The notes beneath the pieces were generated by a model. It was not told where the DNA came from. It did no database searches and was given only the letters and a program-made list of their open reading frames with translations. From contig CAYXVE010000107.1 in assembly GCA_964468435.1 (NCBI GenBank), positions 1-6,632 on the forward strand: DNA of 6,632 bases, given 5' to 3'. The translations under genes were made by a program, and so were the position numbers. The stretch comes from JBCCTX01 sp964468435 (lineage in GTDB: Bacteria > Bacteroidota > Bacteroidia > J057). Below, piece by piece: positions 1-6,192 of this stretch. Every line of letters begins with the position of its first letter. Positions within the stretch are counted from its first letter, which is position 1.

Positions 1-208
1 ATCAGCAAATCAGCACATCAAACCATCAGCAAATCAGCACATCAAACCATCAGCACATCAAACCATCAGCACATCAAACCATCAGCACATCAGCAAATCA
101 TACCATCAGCACATCAAACCATCAGCACATCAAACCATCAGCAAATCAGCACATCAAACCATCAGCAAATCAGCACATCAAACCATCAGCAAATCAAATC
201 ATCGAGTC
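1..208. repeat. Tandem octanucleotide array (25 units plus a degenerate edge)
   Basis: Bases 1-200 divide exactly into 25 octamers with no slip in phase. Four forms recur: atcagcaa (6 copies), atcagcac (9), atcaaacc (8) and atcatacc (1); the last full unit is atcaaatc, and 201-208 (atcgagtc) looks like a decayed edge. The forms are ordered: a three-unit (24-base) block and a two-unit (16-base) block alternate, so the array probably grew by duplication of blocks larger than one octamer. The unit is not a multiple of three, yet the + strand has no stop codon in any frame, while the - strand meets TGA quickly. The array reaches the left window edge, so its full length is unknown. Confidence 0.95.
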
Positions 209-467
209 GTCCTTTTGGGTAGGTGGTAATTGCAGCTTTTGTAAAGACAGAATAGAAGGTTCCTTGAAAAATGTCTCTGGTATCTTGTTCGCCGACTGGA
301 ATGTAAATAGCAAAACAATAACCGTCAAATACGATCAGGATAAAATTAAAGAAAATATCATCCATGAGAAAATTTCATCGGTTGGACACGATACCGAAAA
401 GATGAAAGCCATAGATGAAGTGTATAATAATTTGATGGGGTGTTGTAAGTATGAAAGAAAACATTAG
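204..467 (+). CDS. HMA-domain (heavy-metal-associated) protein, N-terminus missing or replaced by repeat
   Basis: The frame is open from position 3 through the octamer array to the TAG at 465-467. Protein-like sequence begins near 204 and reads SSFWVGGNCSFCKDRIEGSL. This is a ferredoxin-like HMA fold whose metal loop is GNCSFC, two cysteines in CxxC spacing as in GMTCxxC copper chaperones. The C-terminal part VGHDTEKMKA and the ending GCCKYER are features I recall from small Bacteroidota HMA proteins, which normally carry a signal peptide and act in the periplasm on copper or a similar soft metal. No signal peptide or plausible ATG is visible here. A TTG at 264 would give 67 residues but would cut off the CxxC loop, so I do not accept it as the start. 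Either the start lies left of the window with the repeat inside the gene, or the gene is a 5'-truncated remnant. The domain identity is firm; activity is uncertain. Confidence 0.75.
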   Translation, partial: ESSFWVGGNCSFCKDRIEGSLKNVSGILFADWNVNSKTITVKYDQDKIKENIIHEKISSVGHDTEKMKAIDEVYNNLMGCCKYERKH

Positions 468-490
468 CCTTTCCTATTTTGCAAGACCTG

Positions 491-507
491 TCCCGCAACA
501 AGCGGGA
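491..507. terminator. Possible terminator hairpin after the HMA gene
   Basis: TCCCGC (491-496) and GCGGGA (502-507) are perfect complements separated by a five-base loop, 23 bases past the HMA stop codon. The following bases are moderately T-rich (ttgctatcttcgttt) but hold no true T run. It could end the HMA transcript, or be a short intergenic palindrome. It also marks roughly where base composition becomes GC-richer, so the receptor remnant that follows may not belong to the HMA transcription unit. Confidence 0.35.
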
Positions 508-540
508 TTGCTATCTTCGTTTCCTGCCTTGGGGAAAAGG

Positions 541-964
541 CTCTGCGGTGGCAAAGAGCAAAATTTCAACGCACACCAAATGCTAACAAGAGGATGCCGG
601 ACTCGGCTTGCGGTCTAATATCGGCTTGAGGGGCACAGGCGTGGAGCGAAGCAGGAATATTACGGTGATGGAAGACGGTGTGCTCATAGCCCCGGCGCCT
701 TATGCCGCCCCGGCGGCCTATCACTTTCCAAACATTGGCCGTATGCACGCGGTGGAGGTGCTCAAGGGTAGCAGCCAAATCAAGTAAGGCCCTTACACAA
801 CGGGCGGGGCCATTAACCTGATCTCTACCTCTATTCACGACGATTTCTTCGGCCGGGTAAGATTGCTAGGTGTGTACCCACCCCAAAGAGCGAAAACGGC
901 AATAGCTCCCATTTGGTCGCTACTGCATTTTGCCGAGACCAGTAAGCTCAAAATAAAAATATGA
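541..964 (+). pseudogene. TonB-dependent receptor fragment, FecA-like plug domain, disrupted
   Basis: From 593 the translation is a clear plug domain of an outer-membrane TonB-dependent receptor: NIGLRGTGVERS, then VMEDGVLIAPAPYAAPAAY, GRMHAVEVLKGSSQIK, a stop, and GPYTTGGAINLISTS. This wording matches FecA-type (ferric citrate class) receptors of Bacteroidota. The TAA at 785-787 stands where the family has tyrosine in KYGP, so a single base change (TAT or TAC to TAA) made the nonsense codon. Just upstream, MLT at about 581-589 is one frame off from EDAGLG, consistent with a one-base insertion. After FFGRVRLLG (about 870) the frame loses resemblance; a second shift near 885 may restore SENGN. 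The beta-barrel (some 500-600 residues) is absent, as are a signal peptide and carboxypeptidase-like N-terminal domain. Composition differs sharply from its surroundings: bases 661-720 contain 40 G+C of 60. An ATG at 451 opens a frame that runs into this fragment, but 451-540 shows no receptor-like sequence, so I leave it out. Confidence 0.85.
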
Positions 965-1111
965 TACATGATTAATTGATTCCTACAATTTCGTTGACTA
1001 AATTATTTATAAACTTTTATCAATACAAAGAATGATAAAATCAGAAATTAAGTAAACAGCTCAATGTATACTCATCTAACAGTTCCGTTAGGGTATCTAA
1101 CATCTACTTCA
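965..1111. other. AT-rich intergenic stretch before the two-TM gene
   Basis: This stretch is strongly AT-rich and contains no supported gene. It includes a TTGACT (994-999) followed by AT-rich sequence that could serve as promoter for the gene at 1112, but there is no good match to the Bacteroidota -7 element TAnnTTTG at suitable spacing. An in-frame ATG at 1064 lies within it. Confidence 0.4.
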
Positions 1112-1618
1112 ATGAAAAAAGGAATGATTCTATTTTTATATTTACTAAGTATAATCTGGACGCTTTTTGGGCTTCTTATCGTGAGGGGGGCCTGGAATGA
1201 AAATGAAGCGAATTATAAGCAAATCACGGGTAAGTTATCCCAACCTTTAAAACTAAGCTATGAAGAGCATGACATATATCCAGAACAAAGAGTAGTTATG
1301 TCAACAATATTTATGGAAGGAGATAATAAAGAATATAGACTTAGGGGTAAATTATACCATCTGAATCGAGAAGGAATGGAATCCATTCAAGTAGGTGAAA
1401 CCTTGCATTTGATGGTCAAAAAAACTTCTCTGGTAGGAGGTTTGAACATAAATAACTCGACAAAAAGTGCAACTGTATCTGGAATATACAGATCAAATGG
1501 AGAGGTTATCATTCCCTTGGAAAAAGGAATAGAACATTCTAAACAAAGAGTTCTGATAGGTATTGGTTTTATTGTTATGGGGTTTTTAGTTGGCAGTTGG
1601 GCATATGTAAAACAATAA
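1112..1618 (+). CDS. Hypothetical small membrane protein with two transmembrane segments
   Basis: I do not recognise this 168-residue protein. It begins MKKGMILFLYLLSIIWTLFG, a basic start followed by a hydrophobic helix (residues 4-25), and ends with a second hydrophobic helix (about 146-165) closed by AYVKQ. Between them lies a polar, probably beta-rich segment of about 115 residues, likely outside the cytoplasm under the positive-inside rule. This layout resembles DUF3592-type proteins, but that is only a similarity of architecture. I chose ATG 1112 because it puts the basic residues directly before the helix; ATG 1064 in the same frame would add 16 residues (MYTHLTVPLGYLTSTS) and is possible. 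Codon use is AT-rich (1081-1140 has 17 G+C of 60), unlike the receptor remnant upstream. It stands alone between two decayed elements, so context does not suggest a function. No frame damage is visible. Confidence 0.65.
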   Translation: MKKGMILFLYLLSIIWTLFGLLIVRGAWNENEANYKQITGKLSQPLKLSYEEHDIYPEQRVVMSTIFMEGDNKEYRLRGKLYHLNREGMESIQVGETLHLMVKKTSLVGGLNINNSTKSATVSGIYRSNGEVIIPLEKGIEHSKQRVLIGIGFIVMGFLVGSWAYVKQ

Positions 1619-1647
1619 GGAATCTCTTAGACCAAGCTTGAATAAAG

Positions 1648-1660
1648 GGTAGTGCTATAC
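1648..1660. repeat. Possible terminal inverted repeat of the IS1 remnant
   Basis: GGTAGTGCTATAC lies just beyond the transposase C-terminal coding end, where the element's tip is expected, and IS1-family tips often begin GG and contain a similar GTNNTG-like core. No convincing partner is seen on the parB side; cgtagtatct on the minus strand near 2252-2261 shares only GTAGT and CT. The call rests on position and resemblance alone. Confidence 0.3.
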
Positions 1661-2135
1661 AATTCTTGCTGCCAGGTTTAGATTGTAATGGCAGATGAAA
1701 TATTTGATTGCTCACAGATGGTTCTCATAGCTTTTGGAAAAACTAAGGGTTTTCCTAACCAGTCTAGAGCATCTTTGTCTCAGAGTCGCATTGAATCTTT
1801 CAATATAAACGGGAGCCCACTTTGTTTGCCAACGGCGAAGTGTTTCTCCTGATCAAAGACTGCCTAATATGCCTGCCAATAATCCGAAAAGAAGCCTGCT
1901 CTTTCCCGAAAAAAGACAGGAATAATCTCCCACAATTTCTCTGCATCTTCTTTTGACCTACCTCCCAGATGCCAGCCAATAATTTGACGATTGTAGGGGT
2001 TGAGCGCCAGCCAAATCCATACTTTCTGCTTCTTTTTTTGAACCAAAGACCACATTTCATCTAACTCAATCCATTTTTTTTAAACGATCTCGAATGGCAT
2101 CGAGGACAACCTATGGGTTCGGGTAAGAATTCCAT
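1648..2135 (-). pseudogene. IS1-family transposase remnant, internally deleted and frame-broken
   Basis: Read leftward, the fragment starts at ATG 2133-2135 with a zinc-ribbon half typical of InsA (CPRCHSRSFKKNG). It jumps within an eight-T tract (2074-2081) straight to the catalytic domain WIELDEMWSLVQKKKQKVW, so most of the InsA/HTH part is missing. The core then reads LALNPYNRQIIGWHLGGRS, FFSDYWQAY, a stop, AVFDQEKHFAVGKQSG, a frameshift near 1811-1817, YIERFNATLRQRCSRLVRK, TLSFSKSYENHL, a stop and AIKYFICHYN. All three acidic positions of the DDE site can still be seen (D of LDEMW, D of FSDYW, E of YIERF). Lesions: TAG at 1864-1866, the frameshift, TGA at 1712-1714 and the deletion. The element is therefore dead. 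Confidence 0.88.
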
Positions 2136-2364
2136 CTTTTTCCCCAAAATAAAATTTTTTAGATTTGGATGGTAACCATAAATTTGAGCCAATATCCCAT
2201 TTTTTACAACGAAACGAAATGGGTCCGGTATCGGATTGAGCCTCTCGAGACAGATACTACGGCTTCATAAGGGAAATATTACCTTTCAGACCAGTCCTGG
2301 AATAGGAACGATTTTTACTTTAGTATTTTAGTTGTAATTTAACTAGTACAATAAAAGAGTTAAC
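2136..2364. other. Gene-free stretch between IS1 remnant and parB
   Basis: No supported gene lies here. The minus strand is open for 58 codons from 2256 to 2083, ending at a stop at 2080-2082, but it has no usable start, overlaps the transposase N-terminus in another frame and matches nothing I know. The last 60 bases before parB are AT-rich and must hold its promoter if the gene is transcribed from here, yet I see no TAnnTTTG element with a well-spaced TTG. No parA coding sequence or parS-like palindrome is present. Confidence 0.5.
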
Positions 2365-3258
2365 ATGGCCAAAATAAAACGAAAAGGTGGACTCGGAAGA
2401 GGGTTGAGTGCCATTTTACCTGAAAATGTAGAAGATCCAGAAGCTGATCCTGTCGTTGTGGCGACAGGTATAGGTGAGATACCCATAGTGCAGATTGAAA
2501 TGACCAATCCCTTTCAGCCCCGCCAAGAATTTGACGAAGAAGCCATGGAAGAATTGGCAGATTCCATACGTAGACATGGGATCATTCAACCGCTGACTGT
2601 GCGTAAATTGGAGCAGGATCGCTATCAGATCATTGCAGGTGAGCGTAGGTTTAGGGCAGCTCAAAAAGCTGGACTTACATGCGTACCAGCACATATTAGG
2701 AAGGCAAATGACGAGCAGTTGCTGGAAATGGCCCTGATCGAGAATATCCAACGCGAAGATCTCAATCCCATTGAGATTGCTACTACCTATCGACGAATGA
2801 TCGATGAACTTGGTCTTGAACATGAATCACTGGGTGAAAGAGTAGGAAAAAATCGCGCAACAGTTACTAATTATCTCAGGCTGCTGAAACTTCCAGCAGA
2901 AATTCTGGCAGGTATTAAAGAGGGAGAAATCACCATGGGACATGCCAAGCCAATCATGGGTCTGGAAGATACTAGTATACAGTTACAAGCTTATCAGGCA
3001 ATTATAGAGAGAGAAATGTCTGTTAGGCAGGCAGAAGAGCTATGTCGGGAGTTGAAGAAGCCAGGAAAGAAAAACAAGATTTCCAAAGAACCGACTTCCC
3101 CACAGGAAATTCAAATGAAATATATCACTCAGCAACTGGAGCATAAATTTGGCAACAAGATCAAGCTCAAACAAAATAGTACAGGTAAGGGCGAAATCAG
3201 TATTCCTTTCTATTCCAATGAAGACCTAAACAGAATCCTGGAAATATTAGATTTGTAG
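2365..3258 (+). CDS. parB: Chromosome-partitioning protein ParB
   Basis: ParB binds parS sites near the replication origin, loads and spreads as a CTP-dependent clamp, and works with the ATPase ParA to segregate origins. The 297-residue length is normal. Family features in order: the N-terminal ParA-contact motif GGLGRGLSAIL (residues 8-18); the ParB/Srx CTPase domain (about 38-135) with NPFQPRQEF, the GERRFRAA nucleotide motif (91-98) and ENIQREDLNPIE (125-136); the helix-turn-helix with LGERVGKNRATVTNYLRLLKLP (about 155-176); and GEITMGHAKPIMGLED (about 186-201). A basic linker (229-240) leads to a C-terminal dimerisation segment ending ILEILDL. The start ATG 2365 directly precedes the conserved basic N-terminus. 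parA, normally just upstream in this phylum, is missing from the window; decayed IS1 sequence lies there instead. The DUF5683 gene follows after 38 bases, and the three genes 2365-4734 probably form one transcript. Confidence 0.97.
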   Translation: MAKIKRKGGLGRGLSAILPENVEDPEADPVVVATGIGEIPIVQIEMTNPFQPRQEFDEEAMEELADSIRRHGIIQPLTVRKLEQDRYQIIAGERRFRAAQKAGLTCVPAHIRKANDEQLLEMALIENIQREDLNPIEIATTYRRMIDELGLEHESLGERVGKNRATVTNYLRLLKLPAEILAGIKEGEITMGHAKPIMGLEDTSIQLQAYQAIIEREMSVRQAEELCRELKKPGKKNKISKEPTSPQEIQMKYITQQLEHKFGNKIKLKQNSTGKGEISIPFYSNEDLNRILEILDL

Positions 3259-3296
3259 ACCCATACAACTTTTGGGAACCAGAGCTGTACGTTAAT

Positions 3297-4001
3297 ATGA
3301 TGAAAAACTGGGTAATAATTCTTGGATTGAGCTTTTGGGTTAATTACTGGCTGGCAGAAAAAGCTGTGGGCCAGGTAGTAGATCAGGATAGCATACAAGG
3401 CCTGCAGGATAGCACGATCATCTATCCGGTAGATTCTATATCTGATAAGTTCTCTGATCGTCAAGATACTGCGTCTACACGCAGCGGACTGGTGATGTTT
3501 CTTTTTCCTGGAAAGCGTCCTCCCTACAAAGCCAGTATAGCCTGGAAGCGAAGTATGATTTTCCCGGGGTGGGGACAGATTTACAATCAGGATTACTGGA
3601 AGCTGCCACTGGTTTATGGAAGCTATGCAGTAGGTTTTCTGGTCATACAGTATAATAATAACCGGTACCAGGAATACCGGACGGGATATCTGGAAAGGGT
3701 TGATGATGATGAAACGAATGACTTTAACACCTTTGGAGAAAATGCCTCAACAGAAGGTATCAAAAGAGCCAGGGACCGCTTCAGGCAGTTCCGGGACCGT
3801 TCTATTCTGGCCATTGCAGGCATACACATTCTGCAGGTAATTGAAGCCTATGTAGATGCCAATTTAAATGGATTTGATGTATCGAATGATCTGACGCTGG
3901 AGCTTGTGCCTCACGCTGGTGTACAGGGTTTCAGTTCTCCCGGCATACAACCGGGTTTGTCATTGACATGGACAATAAATAGTAAGCCGGCATATGAATG
4001 A
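3297..4001 (+). CDS. DUF5683 family membrane protein
   Basis: This 234-residue protein has the hallmarks of DUF5683, a Bacteroidota family of unknown function usually found between parB and dapB. An N-terminal hydrophobic stretch (residues 3-20) ending near AVGQ looks like a signal peptide. A low-complexity acidic/serine-rich segment follows (about 28-62). The conserved core then begins with SMIFPGWGQIYNQDYWKLPL (86-105) and a membrane helix (about 104-118), continues with a charged region containing RARDRFRQFRDRS (157-169), a second helix (169-184), and AYVDANLNGFDVSNDL (184-199). The end, LELVPHAGVQ to LSLTWTI, looks like a beta-strand tail, typical of envelope proteins. ATG 3300 is an equally plausible start, one codon later. 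Its TGA overlaps the dapB start by eight bases, suggesting translational coupling. The steady pairing with parB and dapB suggests a cell-cycle or envelope role, but no activity is known to me. Confidence 0.9.
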   Translation: MMKNWVIILGLSFWVNYWLAEKAVGQVVDQDSIQGLQDSTIIYPVDSISDKFSDRQDTASTRSGLVMFLFPGKRPPYKASIAWKRSMIFPGWGQIYNQDYWKLPLVYGSYAVGFLVIQYNNNRYQEYRTGYLERVDDDETNDFNTFGENASTEGIKRARDRFRQFRDRSILAIAGIHILQVIEAYVDANLNGFDVSNDLTLELVPHAGVQGFSSPGIQPGLSLTWTINSKPAYE

Positions 4002-4734
4002 TCACAATCTGAGAATTGCACTGGTAGGATATGGAAAAATGGGAATAGCTGTTGAGGCTGAGGCAGTAAAACGCAATCATACCATTAGTTTTATTGTAGA
4101 CCTGGAAAATGGATCAACCTGGGAACAAATCCATCGTAGCAATACGGATGTATTGATAGAATTTACGCATCACGATAGCTTTGAGTCGAATCTGAAAAAG
4201 TCAGTATCACGTGGTATTCCCATGGTAACCGGTACTACAGGTTGGTATGATCGCAAGTCAGGGATCGAGCAATGGGTTCAAGAGCATCAGGGCAGTTTGT
4301 TGTATGCTTCAAATTTCTCTGTAGGCGTCAATATCTTATTTCAGCTGAATAAGCGCTTAGCAGAACTCATGGATCGACATCCAGAATATGACTGTTTTAT
4401 TGAAGAACAGCATCATCGCTATAAGCAGGATGCCCCCAGTGGAACAGCTATATATCTGGGAAACCAGATCATAGACCGTCTATCCAGAAAATCGCAGATC
4501 AGTGATGAATCTCTCAGGGGCCGAGCACCTAAAGGGGATGAACTATCGATTGGTTTTATTAGGGGTGGAGAAATTTTTGGAAAACACACAGTTACCTATC
4601 AGTCAGAAATAGATACTATCGAGATCAGGCATCAGGCGCATAGTAGAAGGGGGTTTGCGCTGGGAGCAGTGATTGCTGCGGAGTGGCTTCATGGAAAAAA
4701 GGGAGTCTTTGAATTTTCTGCATTGTTTACATAA
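3994..4734 (+). CDS. dapB: 4-hydroxy-tetrahydrodipicolinate reductase
   Basis: DapB reduces hydroxy-tetrahydrodipicolinate to tetrahydrodipicolinate with NAD(P)H in the cytoplasm, a step of the diaminopimelate/lysine pathway that supplies peptidoglycan. The Rossmann nucleotide-binding loop VGYGKMG is at residues 11-17. VLIEFTHHDS (53-62), VTGTTGW (78-84) and ASNFSVGVN (105-113) line the cofactor and active site. The catalytic signature EQHHRYKQDAPSGTA (138-152) keeps the histidine pair (140-141) and lysine 144. The second substrate-binding stretch IRGGEIFGKHTV (189-200) and RRGFALGAVIAAEWL near the C-terminus complete the fold. At 246 residues it matches the shorter Bacteroidota form. The ATG at 3994 overlaps the preceding stop by eight bases, and an N-terminal MNDHN leads directly into the first beta-strand, so this start is sound. 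All key residues are present, so the enzyme should be active. In related genomes lepB (signal peptidase I) usually follows; here it does not. Confidence 0.97.
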   Translation: MNDHNLRIALVGYGKMGIAVEAEAVKRNHTISFIVDLENGSTWEQIHRSNTDVLIEFTHHDSFESNLKKSVSRGIPMVTGTTGWYDRKSGIEQWVQEHQGSLLYASNFSVGVNILFQLNKRLAELMDRHPEYDCFIEEQHHRYKQDAPSGTAIYLGNQIIDRLSRKSQISDESLRGRAPKGDELSIGFIRGGEIFGKHTVTYQSEIDTIEIRHQAHSRRGFALGAVIAAEWLHGKKGVFEFSALFT

Positions 4735-4743
4735 TTGATAATG

Positions 4744-4770
4744 TTTTGCGATCGTTATAGGGTATATTTG
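4744..4770 (+). promoter_or_regulatory. Possible promoter for the LETM1-related gene
   Basis: TATATTTG at 4763-4770 is an exact match to the Bacteroidota -7 consensus TAnnTTTG, 29 bases before the ATG at 4800. The nearest TTG for the -33 element (4746-4748) is separated by only 14 bases, shorter than the usual 17-23, and the TTG at 4735-4737 is too far at 25. It may be a weak or alternative promoter, with read-through from dapB also possible. Confidence 0.35.
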
Positions 4771-4799
4771 TCGTCAGTATATTATTTGTCGATGCGGAG

Positions 4800-6074
4800 A
4801 TGAGTCCAAATGAAAAGGGTTGGCTGAAAAAATACCTGAACTTCCGGAAGCGTCAGCTTTTGAAGGGTGAGATACCTTTATCTCCTTATTTGTCATTGGA
4901 TAGCGGGGCTTTTCTATATCAATTGCTGCAACCCACAGGCCTGATCTATGGACATCCTACGTATCTGGTATCGCATCCCCGTGAAAATGAATGGGATGAA
5001 AATGCGCGGGTAAAGGTATTGATGATTGAGAGCTTTATACATTTTGGATTGTACCTGTATCCCCCTCCGGATAATTCTGAAGAAGAGATCGAGCGACTGT
5101 TTACAAAGGTAATGGCAGATGTTAAGGGCTTTTACCATCATACCTTTTTGGAGTACAAGAAGAATGGTCATTCTATATTTCTCAGGCAGCGTACCGATAT
5201 TTCCCGTATTGAGTATTTGCTGGATCAGCGCATTGCTATCAAGCGCCGCTTCAATAATTTCTGGACAGGTTTTTTTCACAATAGTCTGATCTATCTGGAT
5301 TTGATATATTTTCTGCGCTGGGCAGAGTTGGACGGACAAAAGTTTGATTTTGGTTTGGCCAAAGAGCGTGAAATTATTCGTATTCTTTTGCTCAAGCTAG
5401 TCGCAGCTACTTCCAATGCAGATCATCGGGTGAGTTCTGAAGAAAAGATCCTGTTTAATTTTTTTCTCGAGTCGGCAAATCTCCCCACCAACAAAAAGCG
5501 TCTCGCCAGAAAGTTTATAGATGAAAAGCTGACGCTCAAGGATATCGACTTGTCGCTAGTCAATACCTGGGTATTGAAAAAATATTTTCTCGAAATCACG
5601 ATTTTGACAATTCGTGCTGACCGGGATATTCAGGACGCTGAACTTGAGTTTTTAGAACAACTACTGTCAGCGCTTAATCTCGACGATCAGGAGATGATGC
5701 TCAGCCTGGAAGCGATTGAGAATTTTGTATTGGAACACAAACCCAAGGTTCACTATCTCCAGCGTAAGCAGGTATACCGCCTTGCCAGTGAACGCTATCT
5801 CATGAGTTTTAAGCTGGCGGTCAAAAAGAACCGCAGGCGGATATCACAGGAAATTAATGAGTCCAAAGAACTGGTAGCACTGTTATCCAAGTGGAGAAAA
5901 GAAGATCTTACTCCGGAGGAAAAGGAAAAGGTACGGAAGCAGTTGATCGACATCCTGAAAACTATACCTGCGCTGACCATATTCATGCTTCCACTAGGAT
6001 CGATCACCTTGCCACTTTTGCTAAAAATTCTTCCTAAAAAGGTACTTTATCCCAGTTCATTTCTAGAGGACTGA
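4800..6074 (+). CDS. TerB-like / LETM1-related protein
   Basis: The 424-residue protein starts MSPNEKGWLKKY, a wording I recall from Bacteroidota proteins that public annotation names 'LETM1-related biofilm-associated protein'. The N-terminal half (1-180) has no motif I recognise. Residues about 185-300 look like a TerB-type all-helical domain with two acidic turns, NADHRVSSEEKILF (206-219) and RADRDIQDAELEFLEQLL (272-289), where TerB proteins carry metal-binding acidic residues. A basic helical segment (about 335-385) follows. The C-terminus, IDILKTIPALTIFMLPLGS then LPLLLKILPKKVLYPSSF (383-421), closely resembles the conserved core of LETM1, the mitochondrial inner-membrane protein linked to cation homeostasis and ribosome contact. 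Only this C-terminal stretch is clearly membrane-seeking. No signal peptide is seen. The ATG at 4800 fits the family N-terminus. Its biochemical role is unknown to me; the biofilm label comes from annotation naming, not from this sequence. Confidence 0.82.
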   Translation: MSPNEKGWLKKYLNFRKRQLLKGEIPLSPYLSLDSGAFLYQLLQPTGLIYGHPTYLVSHPRENEWDENARVKVLMIESFIHFGLYLYPPPDNSEEEIERLFTKVMADVKGFYHHTFLEYKKNGHSIFLRQRTDISRIEYLLDQRIAIKRRFNNFWTGFFHNSLIYLDLIYFLRWAELDGQKFDFGLAKEREIIRILLLKLVAATSNADHRVSSEEKILFNFFLESANLPTNKKRLARKFIDEKLTLKDIDLSLVNTWVLKKYFLEITILTIRADRDIQDAELEFLEQLLSALNLDDQEMMLSLEAIENFVLEHKPKVHYLQRKQVYRLASERYLMSFKLAVKKNRRRISQEINESKELVALLSKWRKEDLTPEEKEKVRKQLIDILKTIPALTIFMLPLGSITLPLLLKILPKKVLYPSSFLED

Positions 6075-6134
6075 GGTTGGCAGGTAATAGGTAAACAAGT
6101 AGTTATAAAAGCTTTGCTAGGGCAGCAACATGAT

Positions 6135-6182
6135 GTAACCCTGGGAAGGCTCATTGAGGGAAAATAGCCCTGCCAGAGTTAC
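6135..6182. terminator. Possible bidirectional terminator between convergent genes
   Basis: Arms 6135-6151 (gtaaccctgggaaggct) and 6166-6182 (agccctgccagagttac) can pair at 14 of 17 positions around a 14-base loop. It sits between the stop codons of the two converging genes at 6074 and 6193, the expected place for a shared terminator. Neither flank has a strong T run, so it would be an atypical intrinsic terminator; a smaller stem, TTGCT/AGCAA around a five-base loop, lies just upstream (about 6113-6127). Confidence 0.5.
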
Positions 6183-6192
6183 GGGTCTGATA

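Noticed and set aside
1..208. CRISPR array
   Set aside because: The units are contiguous octamers with no unique spacers, far too short for CRISPR repeats.
264..467. TTG at 264 as the start of the HMA protein
   Set aside because: It would remove the FWVGGNCSFC segment with the metal-binding cysteines, which is clearly coding in the same frame upstream.
566..838. 90-codon minus-strand reading frame
   Set aside because: It is the opposite-strand shadow of the receptor plug fragment, which has strong family motifs on the + strand; GC-rich sequence makes stops rare.
2080..2256. 58-codon open stretch on the minus strand upstream of parB
   Set aside because: It has no start codon, overlaps the transposase zinc ribbon in another frame and resembles no family I know.
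2136..2364. parS centromere site near parB
   Set aside because: No palindrome resembling GTTTCACGTGAAAC was seen here or elsewhere in the window.
2416..2823. 135-codon minus-strand frame inside parB
   Set aside because: It is antisense to a well-conserved parB and shows no motif; chance opening.
4779..4788. Second -7-like element (attatttg) before 4800
   Set aside because: It lacks the leading TA of TAnnTTTG and would leave only about 11 bases to the start codon.
4914..5339. 141-codon minus-strand frame inside the LETM1-related gene
   Set aside because: It lies antisense to a coherent protein with recognised motifs and has no family resemblance.
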